Translations under genes and position numbers: made by a program | The notes under the pieces: model-generated | The model's database searches: none | The model's input: only the letters and a program-made list of their open reading frames with translations | Told to the model about the DNA's origin: nothing | Assembly (NCBI GenBank): GCA_024235095.1 | Contig: JACKNC010000001.1 | Location: 186,001 to 250,000, forward strand | Length of the DNA: 64,000 nt | Reading direction: 5' to 3' | Source of the DNA: Gammaproteobacteria bacterium | Lineage (GTDB): Bacteria > Pseudomonadota > Gammaproteobacteria > Competibacterales > Competibacteraceae | Part shown: positions 45,394 to 55,756 of the stretch, in pieces | How positions within the stretch are numbered: position 1 is the stretch's first letter | Layout of the letters: each line of letters begins with the position of its first letter

Positions 45394-45719
45394 AACGGCG
45401 CCCCGGTGTTGTCGGTAATCCAGTCCAGATAGGCTGCCGAACCGGTTTGAATCGGCAAGGCGATGATTTCCGGCGTGTCGTAAGGATGCAATTCACGGAT
45501 ACGCGCCTCTAATAGCGGATAAACCTTGCCGCGGGTTTTAATGATTAGCAGCCACTCCGAATCCCGTTGCACTCCACCTTTCCAGCGATAAATCGAGGTC
45601 AGTCCCGGCGCGAGATTGACGCAAGCAGCCAGCCGCTCACTGACCGTGGTTTCGGCAATCTGTTCGGCGACCGTCTGATCCGGACAGGTGCAATAGACCA
45701 CCAACGGTTGATTATCCAT
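45390..45719 (-). CDS. cutA: Divalent-cation tolerance protein CutA
   Basis: 109 residues from the ATG at 45719 (MDNQPLVVYCTCPDQT), with AAGGGGG upstream. The CutA1 features ACVNLAPGLTSIYRWKGG, the KTRGKVYPLLEARI helix and LHPYDTPEIIALPI are all present. The trimeric PII-like protein has been tied to copper tolerance, but its exact role is unclear. It is the first gene of the cutA-dsbD operon and lies divergent from groES, a gene order also known from enterobacteria. Confidence 0.94.
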   Translation of the reverse strand: MDNQPLVVYCTCPDQTVAEQIAETTVSERLAACVNLAPGLTSIYRWKGGVQRDSEWLLIIKTRGKVYPLLEARIRELHPYDTPEIIALPIQTGSAAYLDWITDNTGAPL

Positions 45720-45856
45720 GAAGGTTTCCCCCTTGAAATCATGATGCCATGTCATTCGACCATCCAAGCCTAACGATAGACTCTTAATCCCGCCAATTTT
45801 CTTCAACGCGCTCCCTTGAAATTTCCTGGATCTCGCCCCACTTCACGGTCAACCCC

Positions 45857-45884
45857 TTGACAGCGATTTTTCGCTGACTATGAT
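45857..45884 (+). promoter_or_regulatory. Sigma-70-type promoter of groESL
   Basis: TTGACA (45857-45862), 16-base spacer, TATGAT (45879-45884), about 80 bases before the groES ATG. The -10 box abuts the CIRCE operator. Confidence 0.75.
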
Positions 45885-45910
45885 TAGCACTCACCAGGGT
45901 TGAGTGCTAA
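45884..45910. promoter_or_regulatory. CIRCE operator (HrcA binding site) before groESL
   Basis: Perfect inverted repeat TTAGCACTC, nine bases, GAGTGCTAA, which is the CIRCE consensus. HrcA bound here would block transcription from the overlapping promoter until heat shock. The hrcA gene is not in the window. This points to HrcA control, not only the sigma-32 control known in enterobacteria. Confidence 0.95.
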
Positions 45911-45963
45911 CAAAGTAACGTCAACCTCAAGTTACCGAACATTATCCCAAGGAGATTTCATCC

Positions 45964-46254
45964 ATGAACATTCGTCCGTTGCATGATCGGGTGCTAATCA
46001 AGCGTGTTGAAGAAGAAACCAAGAGTCCGGGCGGTATCGTCCTGCCGGGCACCGCCGCCGAGAAGCCTTCGCGCGGCACGGTAATGGCGGTAGGTCGCGG
46101 CAAGTTGCTGGAGAATGGCGATGTGCGGCCACTGGATGTCAAGGCGGGCGACCTGGTCCTGTTCGGTAAGTATTCGGGTAGCGAAGTCAAGGTAGACGGC
46201 GAAGATCTGATCGTTATGCGCGAAGACGAAATCATGGCGGTCATCGAGAAGTAA
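45964..46254 (+). CDS. groES: Co-chaperonin GroES
   Basis: 96 residues, MNIRPLHDRVLIKRVEEETKSPGG at the start; the mobile loop (KSPGGIVLPGTAAEKP) and the GYGKYSG-like segment LFGKYSGSEVKVDG are present. The seven-subunit lid of the GroEL chamber. AAGGAG lies before the ATG. groEL follows after 58 bases in the same CIRCE-controlled operon. Confidence 0.98.
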   Translation: MNIRPLHDRVLIKRVEEETKSPGGIVLPGTAAEKPSRGTVMAVGRGKLLENGDVRPLDVKAGDLVLFGKYSGSEVKVDGEDLIVMREDEIMAVIEK

Positions 46255-46312
46255 GCGTTCTCCCTGAATTTCTGCATTCGAACATCCCAAACTGGTTTTA
46301 GAGGAATTAAAC

Positions 46313-47974
<1,662 letters not shown>

Positions 47975-48001
47975 GCACCCTGCGTCTCGCAGCCCAGGAT
48001 C

Positions 48002-48031
48002 AAAAAACCCCGCTCCAGCGGGGTTTTTTTA
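48002..48031 (+). terminator. Rho-independent terminator after groEL
   Basis: A-tract, stem CCCCGCT / AGCGGGG (48008-48023), then seven T. The A6 and T7 tracts allow it to act in both directions. Confidence 0.93.
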
Positions 48032-48152
48032 TGAGCCGGGAATTGCTGGTTCAGAATCGGCTGAGGAACGGTATACTCAATAGAAATTCACGATTCTTTG
48101 TTTGCAATACGGATTGAGTCACAGGCGGTCAACCGCCACCGCAACCAGGACA

Positions 48153-49640
48153 ATGAAAAACCGGACCCACGACTCCCCGGGCATCTACCGCACGGGAGAT
48201 AGCGATACTGAACGCCAATTACGCTTCGACCGGGGTACCCTGCTACTGGAAGGCGTAGCCGAGTTACCGCCCGGCCTGGAAACCTGGTTTCAATACGACC
48301 CCCGCGTCGAGGCTTATCGCGCTCCAGCCCATTCCTACAACGCGATCATCGGGCCGCTCAAAGGCGAGCTAGCGCGGAATAAAGCACCGCGTTACCAGCG
48401 CCGGGAACTGATTTGCACTCTGGAGATGAATCCCTATCCCCATCAGCGGGAGGCATTGACCGCCTGGCAAGCGGCGAAAGGGCGAGGTGTGATTGTGTTG
48501 CCCACCGGCGCCGGCAAAACGCTGGTTGGGCTGTTGGCGTTGAGCTGGACCCGGCGCGATGGTTTGATCATGGTTCCCACCCTGGATTTGATGCATCAAT
48601 GGTATGCCTTACTGCGGGCGGCATTCCCCGACCAGGAGATCGGTTTGATCGGCGGCGGCTATCACGAACCACAACCGTTAACCATCGCTACCTATGATTC
48701 CGCGGCCCGCCACATCGACCGGCTGGGCGACCGCTTTGGCCTGTTGATCTTCGACGAGGCGCATCACCTGCCCTCCGAGTTCTACCGCAGCATCGCCGAA
48801 TTCTCGCTGGCCCCCTACCGGCTGGGCTTGACGGCTACGCCCGAACGCAGCGATGGCCGCGATGCCGATTTACTGGAGTTGATCGGCCCGATCGTTTACC
48901 GCCGGCATCCGGAACAATTAGCCGGCAACGTGTTGGCTGCATTTCAAATCCGGTCGGTGCATGTCGATCTCTCACCTGCCGAGCGTGCTGCTTATCAACA
49001 GGCGTTGGAAGACCGCAATACCTTTCTGCAAGCCAACCGGCTGTCATTAAGTTCTTTGGAGGGTTGGAACCGCTTTATCATGCTCTCGGCGCGCAGCGTC
49101 GAAGGCCGCCGCGCCATGCGCGCTCATCGTGAGGCGCGGCGCATTGCGCACGCCACCCCCGCCAAACTCCGTGCGCTGGGCATGATTCTCGCCAACCATC
49201 CCGGCGCCAAGACGGTGATTTTCACCGAAGACAACGCCACAGCCTACGAGATTGCCCAACGATTCCTGATTCCCTGTCTGACCCATCAGACGATGGTAAA
49301 GGAGCGCCAGGATATTCTGGAGCGCTTCAAATCCAGCGCCTATACCGCCATCGTGACCAGCAACGTGCTTAACGAAGGTGTGGATGTTCCAGACGCTTCC
49401 ATTGGCGTGATCTTATCGGGGAGCGCTTCCGCGCGGGAATTTATCCAGCGTTTAGGCCGCATCCTGCGACGTGGCGATGACAAACAGGCGGTGCTATACG
49501 AAGTCATTGCCCGAGAAACCCGCGAGGAACGGGTGGCCGACCGCCGCCGAACGCCTCCAAATTCCGGACATCACGCGGAACGCATCGAAGCCACGCTGGC
49601 CTTGTTTGACACTCAAACCCCGAATCAACAAAAAATCTAA
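48153..49640 (+). CDS. XPB/Rad25-like superfamily 2 helicase
   Basis: 495 residues from the ATG at 48153 (a TTG frame start lies 17 codons upstream). An N-terminal damage-recognition-like region is followed by motif I LPTGAGKT, motif Ia MVPTLDLMHQW, motif II FDEAHHLP (DEAH), motif III LTATPERSDGRD, and C-terminal motifs TSNVLNEGVDVPDA and QRLGRILRRG. This combination matches bacterial/archaeal XPB-type helicases. These are often beside a DUF790 nuclease gene (Bax1-like); none is here. A repair role is inferred. The stop overlaps the convergent gene by three bases. Confidence 0.85.
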   Translation: MKNRTHDSPGIYRTGDSDTERQLRFDRGTLLLEGVAELPPGLETWFQYDPRVEAYRAPAHSYNAIIGPLKGELARNKAPRYQRRELICTLEMNPYPHQREALTAWQAAKGRGVIVLPTGAGKTLVGLLALSWTRRDGLIMVPTLDLMHQWYALLRAAFPDQEIGLIGGGYHEPQPLTIATYDSAARHIDRLGDRFGLLIFDEAHHLPSEFYRSIAEFSLAPYRLGLTATPERSDGRDADLLELIGPIVYRRHPEQLAGNVLAAFQIRSVHVDLSPAERAAYQQALEDRNTFLQANRLSLSSLEGWNRFIMLSARSVEGRRAMRAHREARRIAHATPAKLRALGMILANHPGAKTVIFTEDNATAYEIAQRFLIPCLTHQTMVKERQDILERFKSSAYTAIVTSNVLNEGVDVPDASIGVILSGSASAREFIQRLGRILRRGDDKQAVLYEVIARETREERVADRRRTPPNSGHHAERIEATLALFDTQTPNQQKI

Positions 49641-50143
49641 AATTTCAATATATTATAGCCAAAGGTAAACATCAGCCCGGCACCGCCTAGCAGATTGAGT
49701 TGAACATTGAAATCACCGTATTTGTAGCCGATACCCGGCACAGCGCCTGGCGCAACGCCATTGTTGTTCAATGGAATTTTGTCTTCGTAAGGCTCCTTGT
49801 AACCGAACAGGACGCCGCCGGTCAGCTTGAAGTAAAGGTTTTCGTCGATCGATTCCAGCGGCCAGGATTTGCCAAGGTAGAGGTACTGGCATTTCTGGTT
49901 GAAGCTGTTGTTGAAATAGGACGCTCCCGCCAACCAGCGCGAAGGCGCCTGCCATTCCAAACCGACCAGCCACGAATACTTGGCATGTTCGGGGTCGGAA
50001 TCGAAATGAATGACGCCAGGCGCTGCTTGCAACATGAGCAGGTCACCCTCTGCAAAAATATCAGCCCGGACGTTGCTCGTAGCCAGCGCCATTAGCAAAA
50101 CCAGGGGCATCAACAGCTTTTGAATAAGGTTAAACAGCGGCAT
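49637..50143 (-). CDS. Small outer-membrane-like beta-barrel protein, function unknown
   Basis: 168 residues from the ATG at 50143. A signal peptide (cut after VRA, near residue 27) is followed by alternating polar/aromatic strands (YSWLVGLEWQAPSRWLAGASYFNN, YLYLGKSWPL, LYFKLTGGVLFGYKEPY, MFTFGYNILKF) ending in aromatic Phe, typical of an eight-stranded outer-membrane barrel. Similar proteins are sometimes labelled sn-glycerol-3-phosphate transporter without evidence. A PagP-like lipid A enzyme is a possibility that the sequence does not prove. It follows the arnC-like gene after 64 bases and may belong to its operon. Confidence 0.6.
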   Translation of the reverse strand: MPLFNLIQKLLMPLVLLMALATSNVRADIFAEGDLLMLQAAPGVIHFDSDPEHAKYSWLVGLEWQAPSRWLAGASYFNNSFNQKCQYLYLGKSWPLESIDENLYFKLTGGVLFGYKEPYEDKIPLNNNGVAPGAVPGIGYKYGDFNVQLNLLGGAGLMFTFGYNILKF

Positions 50144-50207
50144 GGAGAAGAGCCTTTGCTGGATTCCAGAAAAATGATTAGCATTGGAAGAGAAGGTAAC
50201 GGCTACG

Positions 50208-51152
50208 TCAATTTTCTTCACGCTGCTCCAAAATAGCCTGGATGGTGAAGCGCGGACGCTCGCGCACCTGCTGATAAATCCGCCCGACGTATTCGCCCAG
50301 CAGGCCAATCCCGAACAACAGAATGCCGATCAGCAGGAAATTGATGCCAAACAGGGTGAACAACCCCTCGGCCTCCGGCCCAACGATGATCCGGCGAATC
50401 GCCAGGAACACCACAAACCCCGCCGACGCCAGTGAAAGGGCAATTCCAGCCAGCGAGAATATCTGTAAGGGAACGACCGAGAAACCGGTAACCAGATCGA
50501 AGTTAAGCCGGATCAGCTTGTACATTGAATACTTCGATTCACCGGCGGCGCGCTCGGCGTGGGTGACCACAACCTCGGTCGGGTTGGCGGCGAAAGTATA
50601 GGCCAACGCCGGGATATACGTACTGACCTCGCGGGTGGACACAATCGCTTTGACAATCGACTGGCTGTAGGCGCGCAACATGCAACCCTGGTCGGTCATG
50701 CGGATTTTGGTAATCCGCTCGCGCAACCCATTCATGAGCTTGGAAGCCACATGCCGCCACAGACTATCCTCGCGGGTCTGGCGAATGCTGCCGACATAAT
50801 CATGGCCCTGATCCATCGCCGCCAACAGCTTGCCAATCTCCTCGGGCGGATTCTGCAAATCGGCGTCCAGGGTCACCACCCGCTCACCTCGGCAATATTC
50901 AAACCCGGCTATGATCGCCGTATGCTGGCCACAATTCGCGTTGAACAGAATCACCCGCGTCACGTCGGGCCGAACCTGAAACTGGTCTTTCAACAACGCC
51001 GCCGAACGGTCGCGACTGCCATCGTTGATGAACAGCACTTCATAGGCGACGCCCAAGGCGTCCAGGGCGGGGTAAAGCCGCGCAAACAAGGCGGGCAGCG
51101 TCTCCTGCTCGTTGTAAACCGGAATGATCACGGAGAGTTGGGGAGCATTCAT
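50208..51152 (-). CDS. arnC: ArnC-like undecaprenyl-phosphate glycosyltransferase (GT2)
   Basis: 314 residues: a GT2 catalytic domain (SVIIPVYNEQETLP, FINDGSRDRS, the DXD-like TLDADLQNPPEEI, RMTDQGCMLRAY) and two C-terminal membrane helices ending GEYVGRIYQQVRERPRF. The layout is that of ArnC, which transfers 4-formamido-arabinose to undecaprenyl phosphate; other members of the family transfer glucose or mannose (GtrB, DpmA). Gene context supports the ArnC type. It overlaps the aminotransferase gene by four bases. Confidence 0.8.
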   Translation of the reverse strand: MNAPQLSVIIPVYNEQETLPALFARLYPALDALGVAYEVLFINDGSRDRSAALLKDQFQVRPDVTRVILFNANCGQHTAIIAGFEYCRGERVVTLDADLQNPPEEIGKLLAAMDQGHDYVGSIRQTREDSLWRHVASKLMNGLRERITKIRMTDQGCMLRAYSQSIVKAIVSTREVSTYIPALAYTFAANPTEVVVTHAERAAGESKYSMYKLIRLNFDLVTGFSVVPLQIFSLAGIALSLASAGFVVFLAIRRIIVGPEAEGLFTLFGINFLLIGILLFGIGLLGEYVGRIYQQVRERPRFTIQAILEQREEN

Positions 51153-52297
51153 CGCAAACTCCCATCAACCAACACCTCGCCGACCGCCTGGCAAACCCGC
51201 TCCACATCAGCGAGGGTCATCGCCGGAAACAGAGGCAGCGTCACCGTTTCACGGGCAATTCGTTCGGTGTTTGGCAACTCCCCCTCGTAGTGACCGTATC
51301 GACGGAACAACGTTGTCAGGTGCGCCGCCTCATAGGAGATGCCAGTGCCAATGCCGCGTGCTTCGAGCGCAGCGCGAAATTGCTGACGATCTATGGTCAT
51401 CTGGTCCAGCGGCAACAATGGCGCAAACAGATTCCAACTGTGGCCAGCTTCATCGCCAGGATAGCCAGGATGCGGTAACAAACAGGGCGGGGTGGTGGGG
51501 AACAGCCGAAAATACTCCGCGACCAATTCGCGGCGCCGAGCGTTGAACGCATCCAGCCGGGCCAGTTGGCCAGAACCAATCCGGGCGTTGACATCGGGCA
51601 GGTTGAACTTGCCGCCAGGAAAAGTGACATTACGGGTGCCATCAGATAATCGGGTGATGCCGTGGAAACGCAGCATTTCCACCTCGCGCGCCTCGATCTC
51701 GTCGTTCAACACCAGCGCGCCGCCTTCAATCGCCGTCATGTTTTTATTAGGATGAAAACTGAACACCGTCAGATCGCCGAAACTGCCGATTCGTCGTCCG
51801 CGCCAACTGGAGCCAATGGCCAAAGCGGCATCCTCAATGACCCGCAGCCGATGCTGACGGGCGATGGCGTAAAGACGGTCCATATCGACCGGCAACCCGG
51901 CGAAGTGGGTCGGCATGATCGCCCGGGTATGGGGGGTAATCGCTCGTTCCACAGCGTCGAAATCCAGATTGCGGCTGATTAGCTCCACATCGACGAATAC
52001 CGGCGTCGCCCCCACCTTGGCGATCATGTTTGGCGCAGCGAAGAAAGTTTGCGAGGGCGTAATGACCTCCGCGCCGGGACCGATGCCGCACAATTGCAAA
52101 GCGACTTCCAGCGCGGACGTGGCTGAATTCAGCACCCGCACCGGCCGGCCATCCAGATAATAGGAGAGCGCCGCCTCGAATTTTTTGACTTGAGGCCCGG
52201 TCGTAATCCAGCCGGAACGCAGCACTTCGGCCACACCGGCGATGGTGTCTTCGTCCAGGGTCGGTCGGGCGAAAGGCAAATAGGGTAGTGATGACAT
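51149..52297 (-). CDS. arnB: ArnB-like PLP-dependent sugar aminotransferase (DegT/DnrJ/EryC1)
   Basis: 382 residues from the ATG at 52297, one base after the stop of the upstream small-transporter gene. PLP Lys in SFHPNKNMTAIEGG, the VIEDAALAIGSSW motif and NSATSALEVALQLC are present. ArnB makes UDP-4-amino-4-deoxy-L-arabinose; other DegT enzymes aminate different keto-sugars, so the substrate is inferred from the adjacent arnC- and arnT-like genes. The length fits ArnB. Confidence 0.82.
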   Translation of the reverse strand: MSSLPYLPFARPTLDEDTIAGVAEVLRSGWITTGPQVKKFEAALSYYLDGRPVRVLNSATSALEVALQLCGIGPGAEVITPSQTFFAAPNMIAKVGATPVFVDVELISRNLDFDAVERAITPHTRAIMPTHFAGLPVDMDRLYAIARQHRLRVIEDAALAIGSSWRGRRIGSFGDLTVFSFHPNKNMTAIEGGALVLNDEIEAREVEMLRFHGITRLSDGTRNVTFPGGKFNLPDVNARIGSGQLARLDAFNARRRELVAEYFRLFPTTPPCLLPHPGYPGDEAGHSWNLFAPLLPLDQMTIDRQQFRAALEARGIGTGISYEAAHLTTLFRRYGHYEGELPNTERIARETVTLPLFPAMTLADVERVCQAVGEVLVDGSLR

Positions 52298-52298
52298 C

Positions 52299-52670
52299 TC
52301 AGGATCTCGCAAGCAGAACCACGCCAACGATGATGCAGCTAATGCCGAGCCAGCGCCCACTGGTGAGCGCCTCGCCGAACAAATAGCTGGCGGCCAGGGC
52401 GTTGACCACATAGCCGATAGAGAGCATGGGGTAGGCGATGCTCACCGGCACCCGGGACAGGGCCAGAATCCACACCAGAACGCTAACGCCATAGCAGGCG
52501 AAACCACCGAGGAAATGCGGATTGGTCACGATAGAACTGGCGAGTGGGAGGGCGTTGGCGACAGTCGGGCTAATCACCCCCAGCGTATTGGTTCCTGCTT
52601 TCAACAGTAGTTGCGCAGTGGCGTTGAGTAACACGCCGGTCAGGATCAAGGCGAAACTGGCTAGGTTCAT
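52299..52670 (-). CDS. Small EamA/SMR-type membrane protein (ArnE/ArnF-like flippase subunit)
   Basis: 123 residues with four hydrophobic helices; NATAQLLLKAG near the start and VSIAYPMLSIGYVVNALAA in the third helix are typical of the EmrE/ArnE group. In the Arn pathway ArnE and ArnF form the flippase that moves the undecaprenyl-bound sugar across the inner membrane. Only one such gene is present here, so it may act as a homodimer or with a partner elsewhere. It overlaps the arnT-like gene by four bases. Confidence 0.75.
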   Translation of the reverse strand: MNLASFALILTGVLLNATAQLLLKAGTNTLGVISPTVANALPLASSIVTNPHFLGGFACYGVSVLVWILALSRVPVSIAYPMLSIGYVVNALAASYLFGEALTSGRWLGISCIIVGVVLLARS

Positions 52671-54355
52671 TGGCGGCTCACGATCACGCGGCGCGGGTCG
52701 CGGGCCAGAAGGCGCATGGGTAAACCTTCTGCGGTGAAGTGTTGGTAATTATGATGATTCATAATGGCATAACCCTTCTCCAGCGCACGCCAGCGGGATT
52801 TCCAGTCCTCAACCTTCGCAATACCCTTCTCCGGTTCAGCCGCCAGTCCCAGAGCAAACTCGTCAGTGTATTGCACCAGGGTAACCGGGCGCTTGAGATA
52901 GAACGGCAACGTCTGATCATGCATTTGGATGCTGTAGAACGGTGCGCTAGGGTCAAAGGGGCCATGTTCGGCTTCGATTTCCTGAACAATTTGATCTGCG
53001 GAGTATAACCGGGATAGCTCATTATGACCGTTCATGACCAGAATACCTGCGCTAAGACTACCCAGAGCCAGCGCGATGATGCCGGCATTGCGCGAGGTTT
53101 GGCGAAATAAACCCGCTGCCGCACCCGCGCCCGCTGTAAAGGTCGCGATAGAAGCCAGGAGCCAAGGAACAAGGGTGCGCACCATCTCGAACGGTGATGC
53201 ATCGTTGGAAAATGCTTGAGCCAGATGTTCGCCGCCAAGCAGGATCAGCAAAAGTAGTAAACCGCCGATCGCCGCCAATCCCCAGGCCAAACGACTTAGG
53301 CGCTTCGGCTCCATCCGCTGCATCTCCACTCCGGCGAACAGCGCCAGCGCCGGGAAGATCGGCAGGATATAAGAGGGTAACTTGGAATGCGAGACGCTGA
53401 AGAAGACGAAAATGAAGGTCGCCCAAATCAACAACAATCGCAAAGGTTGTAGCATTCCCCGCTCCCCTTCGCGCCGCCAACCGTCGCGCAACCGCACCGC
53501 GATAAACGGTAGCCATGGCATCGAACCGATCAAGAGTTCAGGAACGAAATACCACCAGGCGCCTGTGCGCCGGTGAACATCGGTGGTGAACCGCGCGAAA
53601 TGCTCGTGAATAAAGAAAAATTTGGCAAACTCGTCATTGAGCAGCGAGACTGCGATAAACCACGGCGCCGCAATAAACAGAAATAACGCTAGCCCTTTGC
53701 CCAGATGCAGGCGGGTCAACATTCGCCAGTCGCGCTCGATCAGAATATACAGCGTCAACACTGCGCCCGGCAGCACGATACCGATCAGGCCCTTACTGAG
53801 TACCGCCAGCGCCATAGCGGCCCAGACGATCAACATCCAATTGCGGTTTGCCACCGGAGTCGCATCGGGGCGTTGAGCCATCAGAAAGCTCAACAAAGCA
53901 ATGGTGAGAAACGCCGTCAACCCGGCATCCAGTGCATTAAAATGCGCGTTGAGGAGGAACCAGGTGCATCCGCCCAGCGCTGCTGCCGCCGCTAGACCGA
54001 CTTCCTCATCGTAGAGTCGCCGCCCCACCCAGAACATGAGCAGTACACAGGCAAAACTGGTGGTCGCCGGCCACCAGCGCGCCGTCCAGTGATGTTCTCC
54101 GAACAGTTTGAACGCCGCCGCTGTCGCCCAGTATTGCAGCGGCGGTTTCTCGAAATATTTGAGGCCATTCAGATGCGGCGTTATCCAGTCTCCGGATACG
54201 GCCATCTCGCGGGCAATCTCGGCATAACGCCCCTCGTCAGGGCGGAATAGCTTGCGGGATTCCAGATTACTGAACCAGACCAGGGTGAAGACCAGCAGCA
54301 GACCGAGCAGGAACCAGCGGGAGTAATGGGGTGATTTCAGGGAAAATAAATCCAT
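52667..54355 (-). CDS. arnT: ArnT-like lipid A / dolichyl-phosphate-sugar glycosyltransferase (GT39/83)
   Basis: 562 residues with about twelve membrane segments and the periplasmic acidic motif FRPDEGRYAEIAREM of the GT-C superfamily, followed by LNGLKYFEKPPLQYW, which matches ArnT. ArnT transfers aminoarabinose from its lipid carrier to lipid A phosphates on the periplasmic side, giving polymyxin resistance; related enzymes add mannose or galactosamine. First gene of the four-gene overlapping operon arnT-arnE/F-arnB-arnC; arnA and arnD, required for donor synthesis, are absent. Confidence 0.82.
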   Translation of the reverse strand: MDLFSLKSPHYSRWFLLGLLLVFTLVWFSNLESRKLFRPDEGRYAEIAREMAVSGDWITPHLNGLKYFEKPPLQYWATAAAFKLFGEHHWTARWWPATTSFACVLLMFWVGRRLYDEEVGLAAAAALGGCTWFLLNAHFNALDAGLTAFLTIALLSFLMAQRPDATPVANRNWMLIVWAAMALAVLSKGLIGIVLPGAVLTLYILIERDWRMLTRLHLGKGLALFLFIAAPWFIAVSLLNDEFAKFFFIHEHFARFTTDVHRRTGAWWYFVPELLIGSMPWLPFIAVRLRDGWRREGERGMLQPLRLLLIWATFIFVFFSVSHSKLPSYILPIFPALALFAGVEMQRMEPKRLSRLAWGLAAIGGLLLLLILLGGEHLAQAFSNDASPFEMVRTLVPWLLASIATFTAGAGAAAGLFRQTSRNAGIIALALGSLSAGILVMNGHNELSRLYSADQIVQEIEAEHGPFDPSAPFYSIQMHDQTLPFYLKRPVTLVQYTDEFALGLAAEPEKGIAKVEDWKSRWRALEKGYAIMNHHNYQHFTAEGLPMRLLARDPRRVIVSRQ

Positions 54356-54461
54356 GAGAATTTTGATGCTTATGCTTGCGGGATGGAGGAGTCTCTAGAG
54401 GCGCACATTCTGAGAAAGTTCGATCCTGCCAGAGATTAGGTTATATGAACAGAGAGATGGC

Positions 54462-54535
54462 GAAATGGTCATGTTGGGGTCAGTTTGTGATCAGGTTGAC
54501 CCGGTAATCTCATCCTTGCTTGAACAGTATGGCGA
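54462..54535 (+). repeat. Upstream element X, copy 1 (before the secreted-protein gene)
   Basis: 74 bases, ungapped match of about three quarters identity to 59309-59382. Shared core includes GATCAGGT, CGGTA and GAACAG. It ends 52 bases before the ATG at 54588. Confidence 0.7.
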
Positions 54536-54587
54536 ATAATCGATCGCCCTCAGCCATGAAAATTGGACCGAAGCAGAGGAGAGAGCC

Positions 54588-55640
54588 ATGATTGATAATG
54601 TGGTCAATGAACTGAAACAGCAGGTAGGCCCTTTTTACCAACTTCGACTAGCAACCCGTACTGTCCTTGGTCTTTGTTGCCTGTTGCCGGCGATTCCCGT
54701 TTTGGCAAACAACGACGATGACGAGAGCCGGGCTGGCGGACGCCAGAATGATTATTGTTCGGCAACGGCCAGAGCGCAATTCGTTGCCTGCGGGTACGAA
54801 CAGAGAGACGATTACTTTACCGCACAAGCCGTTTGCCTCAATGAAACCGATGACGAAGAGCGACAGGCGTGCTTGGCTGATCGTACAGCCAACTCGAAGG
54901 AAAGCAAACAGCTCTGTCAGGAGCAGTTCGATGCCCGCCGCGACCTTTGCGCGATGCTCGGAGAAGCCCAATACGACCCCAGTTTCCGTCCAGAAAACTT
55001 TGTCAATCCGCTCCAAATTGGCGCTACGGTAGACCCGAACCCGTACTGGCCGCTGGTTCCACGCACACAATGGGTCTATCAAGATGCAGGGAGCGGGCAG
55101 CAAATCACTGTGACTGTGACAGAGAAAACCAAGCAAATTGAAGGAGTCACTTGCATCGTCGTCAATGATGTTGTCAGGGTCAATGGCGAGTTGATCGAGG
55201 ACACGGACGACTGGATTGCTCAAGACTTGCAGGGCAATATTTGGTACTGTGGTGAAGAGGTCAAGGACTACGAGAGCTTTTCGGGCGACCATCCGGCCAA
55301 TCCTGAACTGGTCGAGATTGCGGGATCGTTTAAAGTGGGTCGTGATGGCGCCAAGCCCGGAATTCTCATGTACGCCATATCCACCGTGGGGCAAATCTAT
55401 CGGCAGGAATTTGCGGTCGGAGAAGCCGAGGATGTGGCGCAAGTCATCCATGTCAATGGAGATGAAGCAGTTTTCGGTTTCTCGTGTGAGAGCAAATGTG
55501 TCGTCACCCGCGACTTCTCACCGCTCGATCCGGGCGTCGAAGAAAACAAATTTTACAAGCCTGGAGTCGGTCTGATCCTGGAGTTGGGTGTTGGAACCAC
55601 CGAACGTGTCGAACTGATCTCAAAATCCATTTTGCCGTAG
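54588..55640 (+). CDS. Secreted protein of unknown function, Cys-rich N-terminal part
   Basis: 350 residues. A hydrophobic signal segment follows a longer N-region (residues about 22-41, ending PVLANNDDDE). The mature N-terminal third has regularly spaced cysteines (in NDYCSATA, VACGYEQ, AVCLNE, QACLADR, QLCQEQF, DLCAML) that may form disulphides; the rest is beta-rich with MG2/IgG-like strands and a LVPRTQWVYQDAGSGQQITVTV segment seen in other bacterial secreted proteins. The family is not recognised. Its leader shares element X with the PepSY/response-regulator intergenic region. Confidence 0.65.
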   Translation: MIDNVVNELKQQVGPFYQLRLATRTVLGLCCLLPAIPVLANNDDDESRAGGRQNDYCSATARAQFVACGYEQRDDYFTAQAVCLNETDDEERQACLADRTANSKESKQLCQEQFDARRDLCAMLGEAQYDPSFRPENFVNPLQIGATVDPNPYWPLVPRTQWVYQDAGSGQQITVTVTEKTKQIEGVTCIVVNDVVRVNGELIEDTDDWIAQDLQGNIWYCGEEVKDYESFSGDHPANPELVEIAGSFKVGRDGAKPGILMYAISTVGQIYRQEFAVGEAEDVAQVIHVNGDEAVFGFSCESKCVVTRDFSPLDPGVEENKFYKPGVGLILELGVGTTERVELISKSILP

Positions 55641-55756
55641 CGGACTTTAGTCCAAGGTTCAGGGAGTTTTCTTTAGCAGGTCAACACCTTGGCCTGCTGT
55701 ATCTTTTTTCATCTTTCTCGGCATCCATTTGATTCGATCCATTCGAAACGGCCTGT

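Noticed and set aside
49637..50143. Assignment of the small barrel protein as PagP
   Set aside because: Size and barrel pattern fit loosely, but no PagP catalytic His/Asp/Ser pattern could be recognised.
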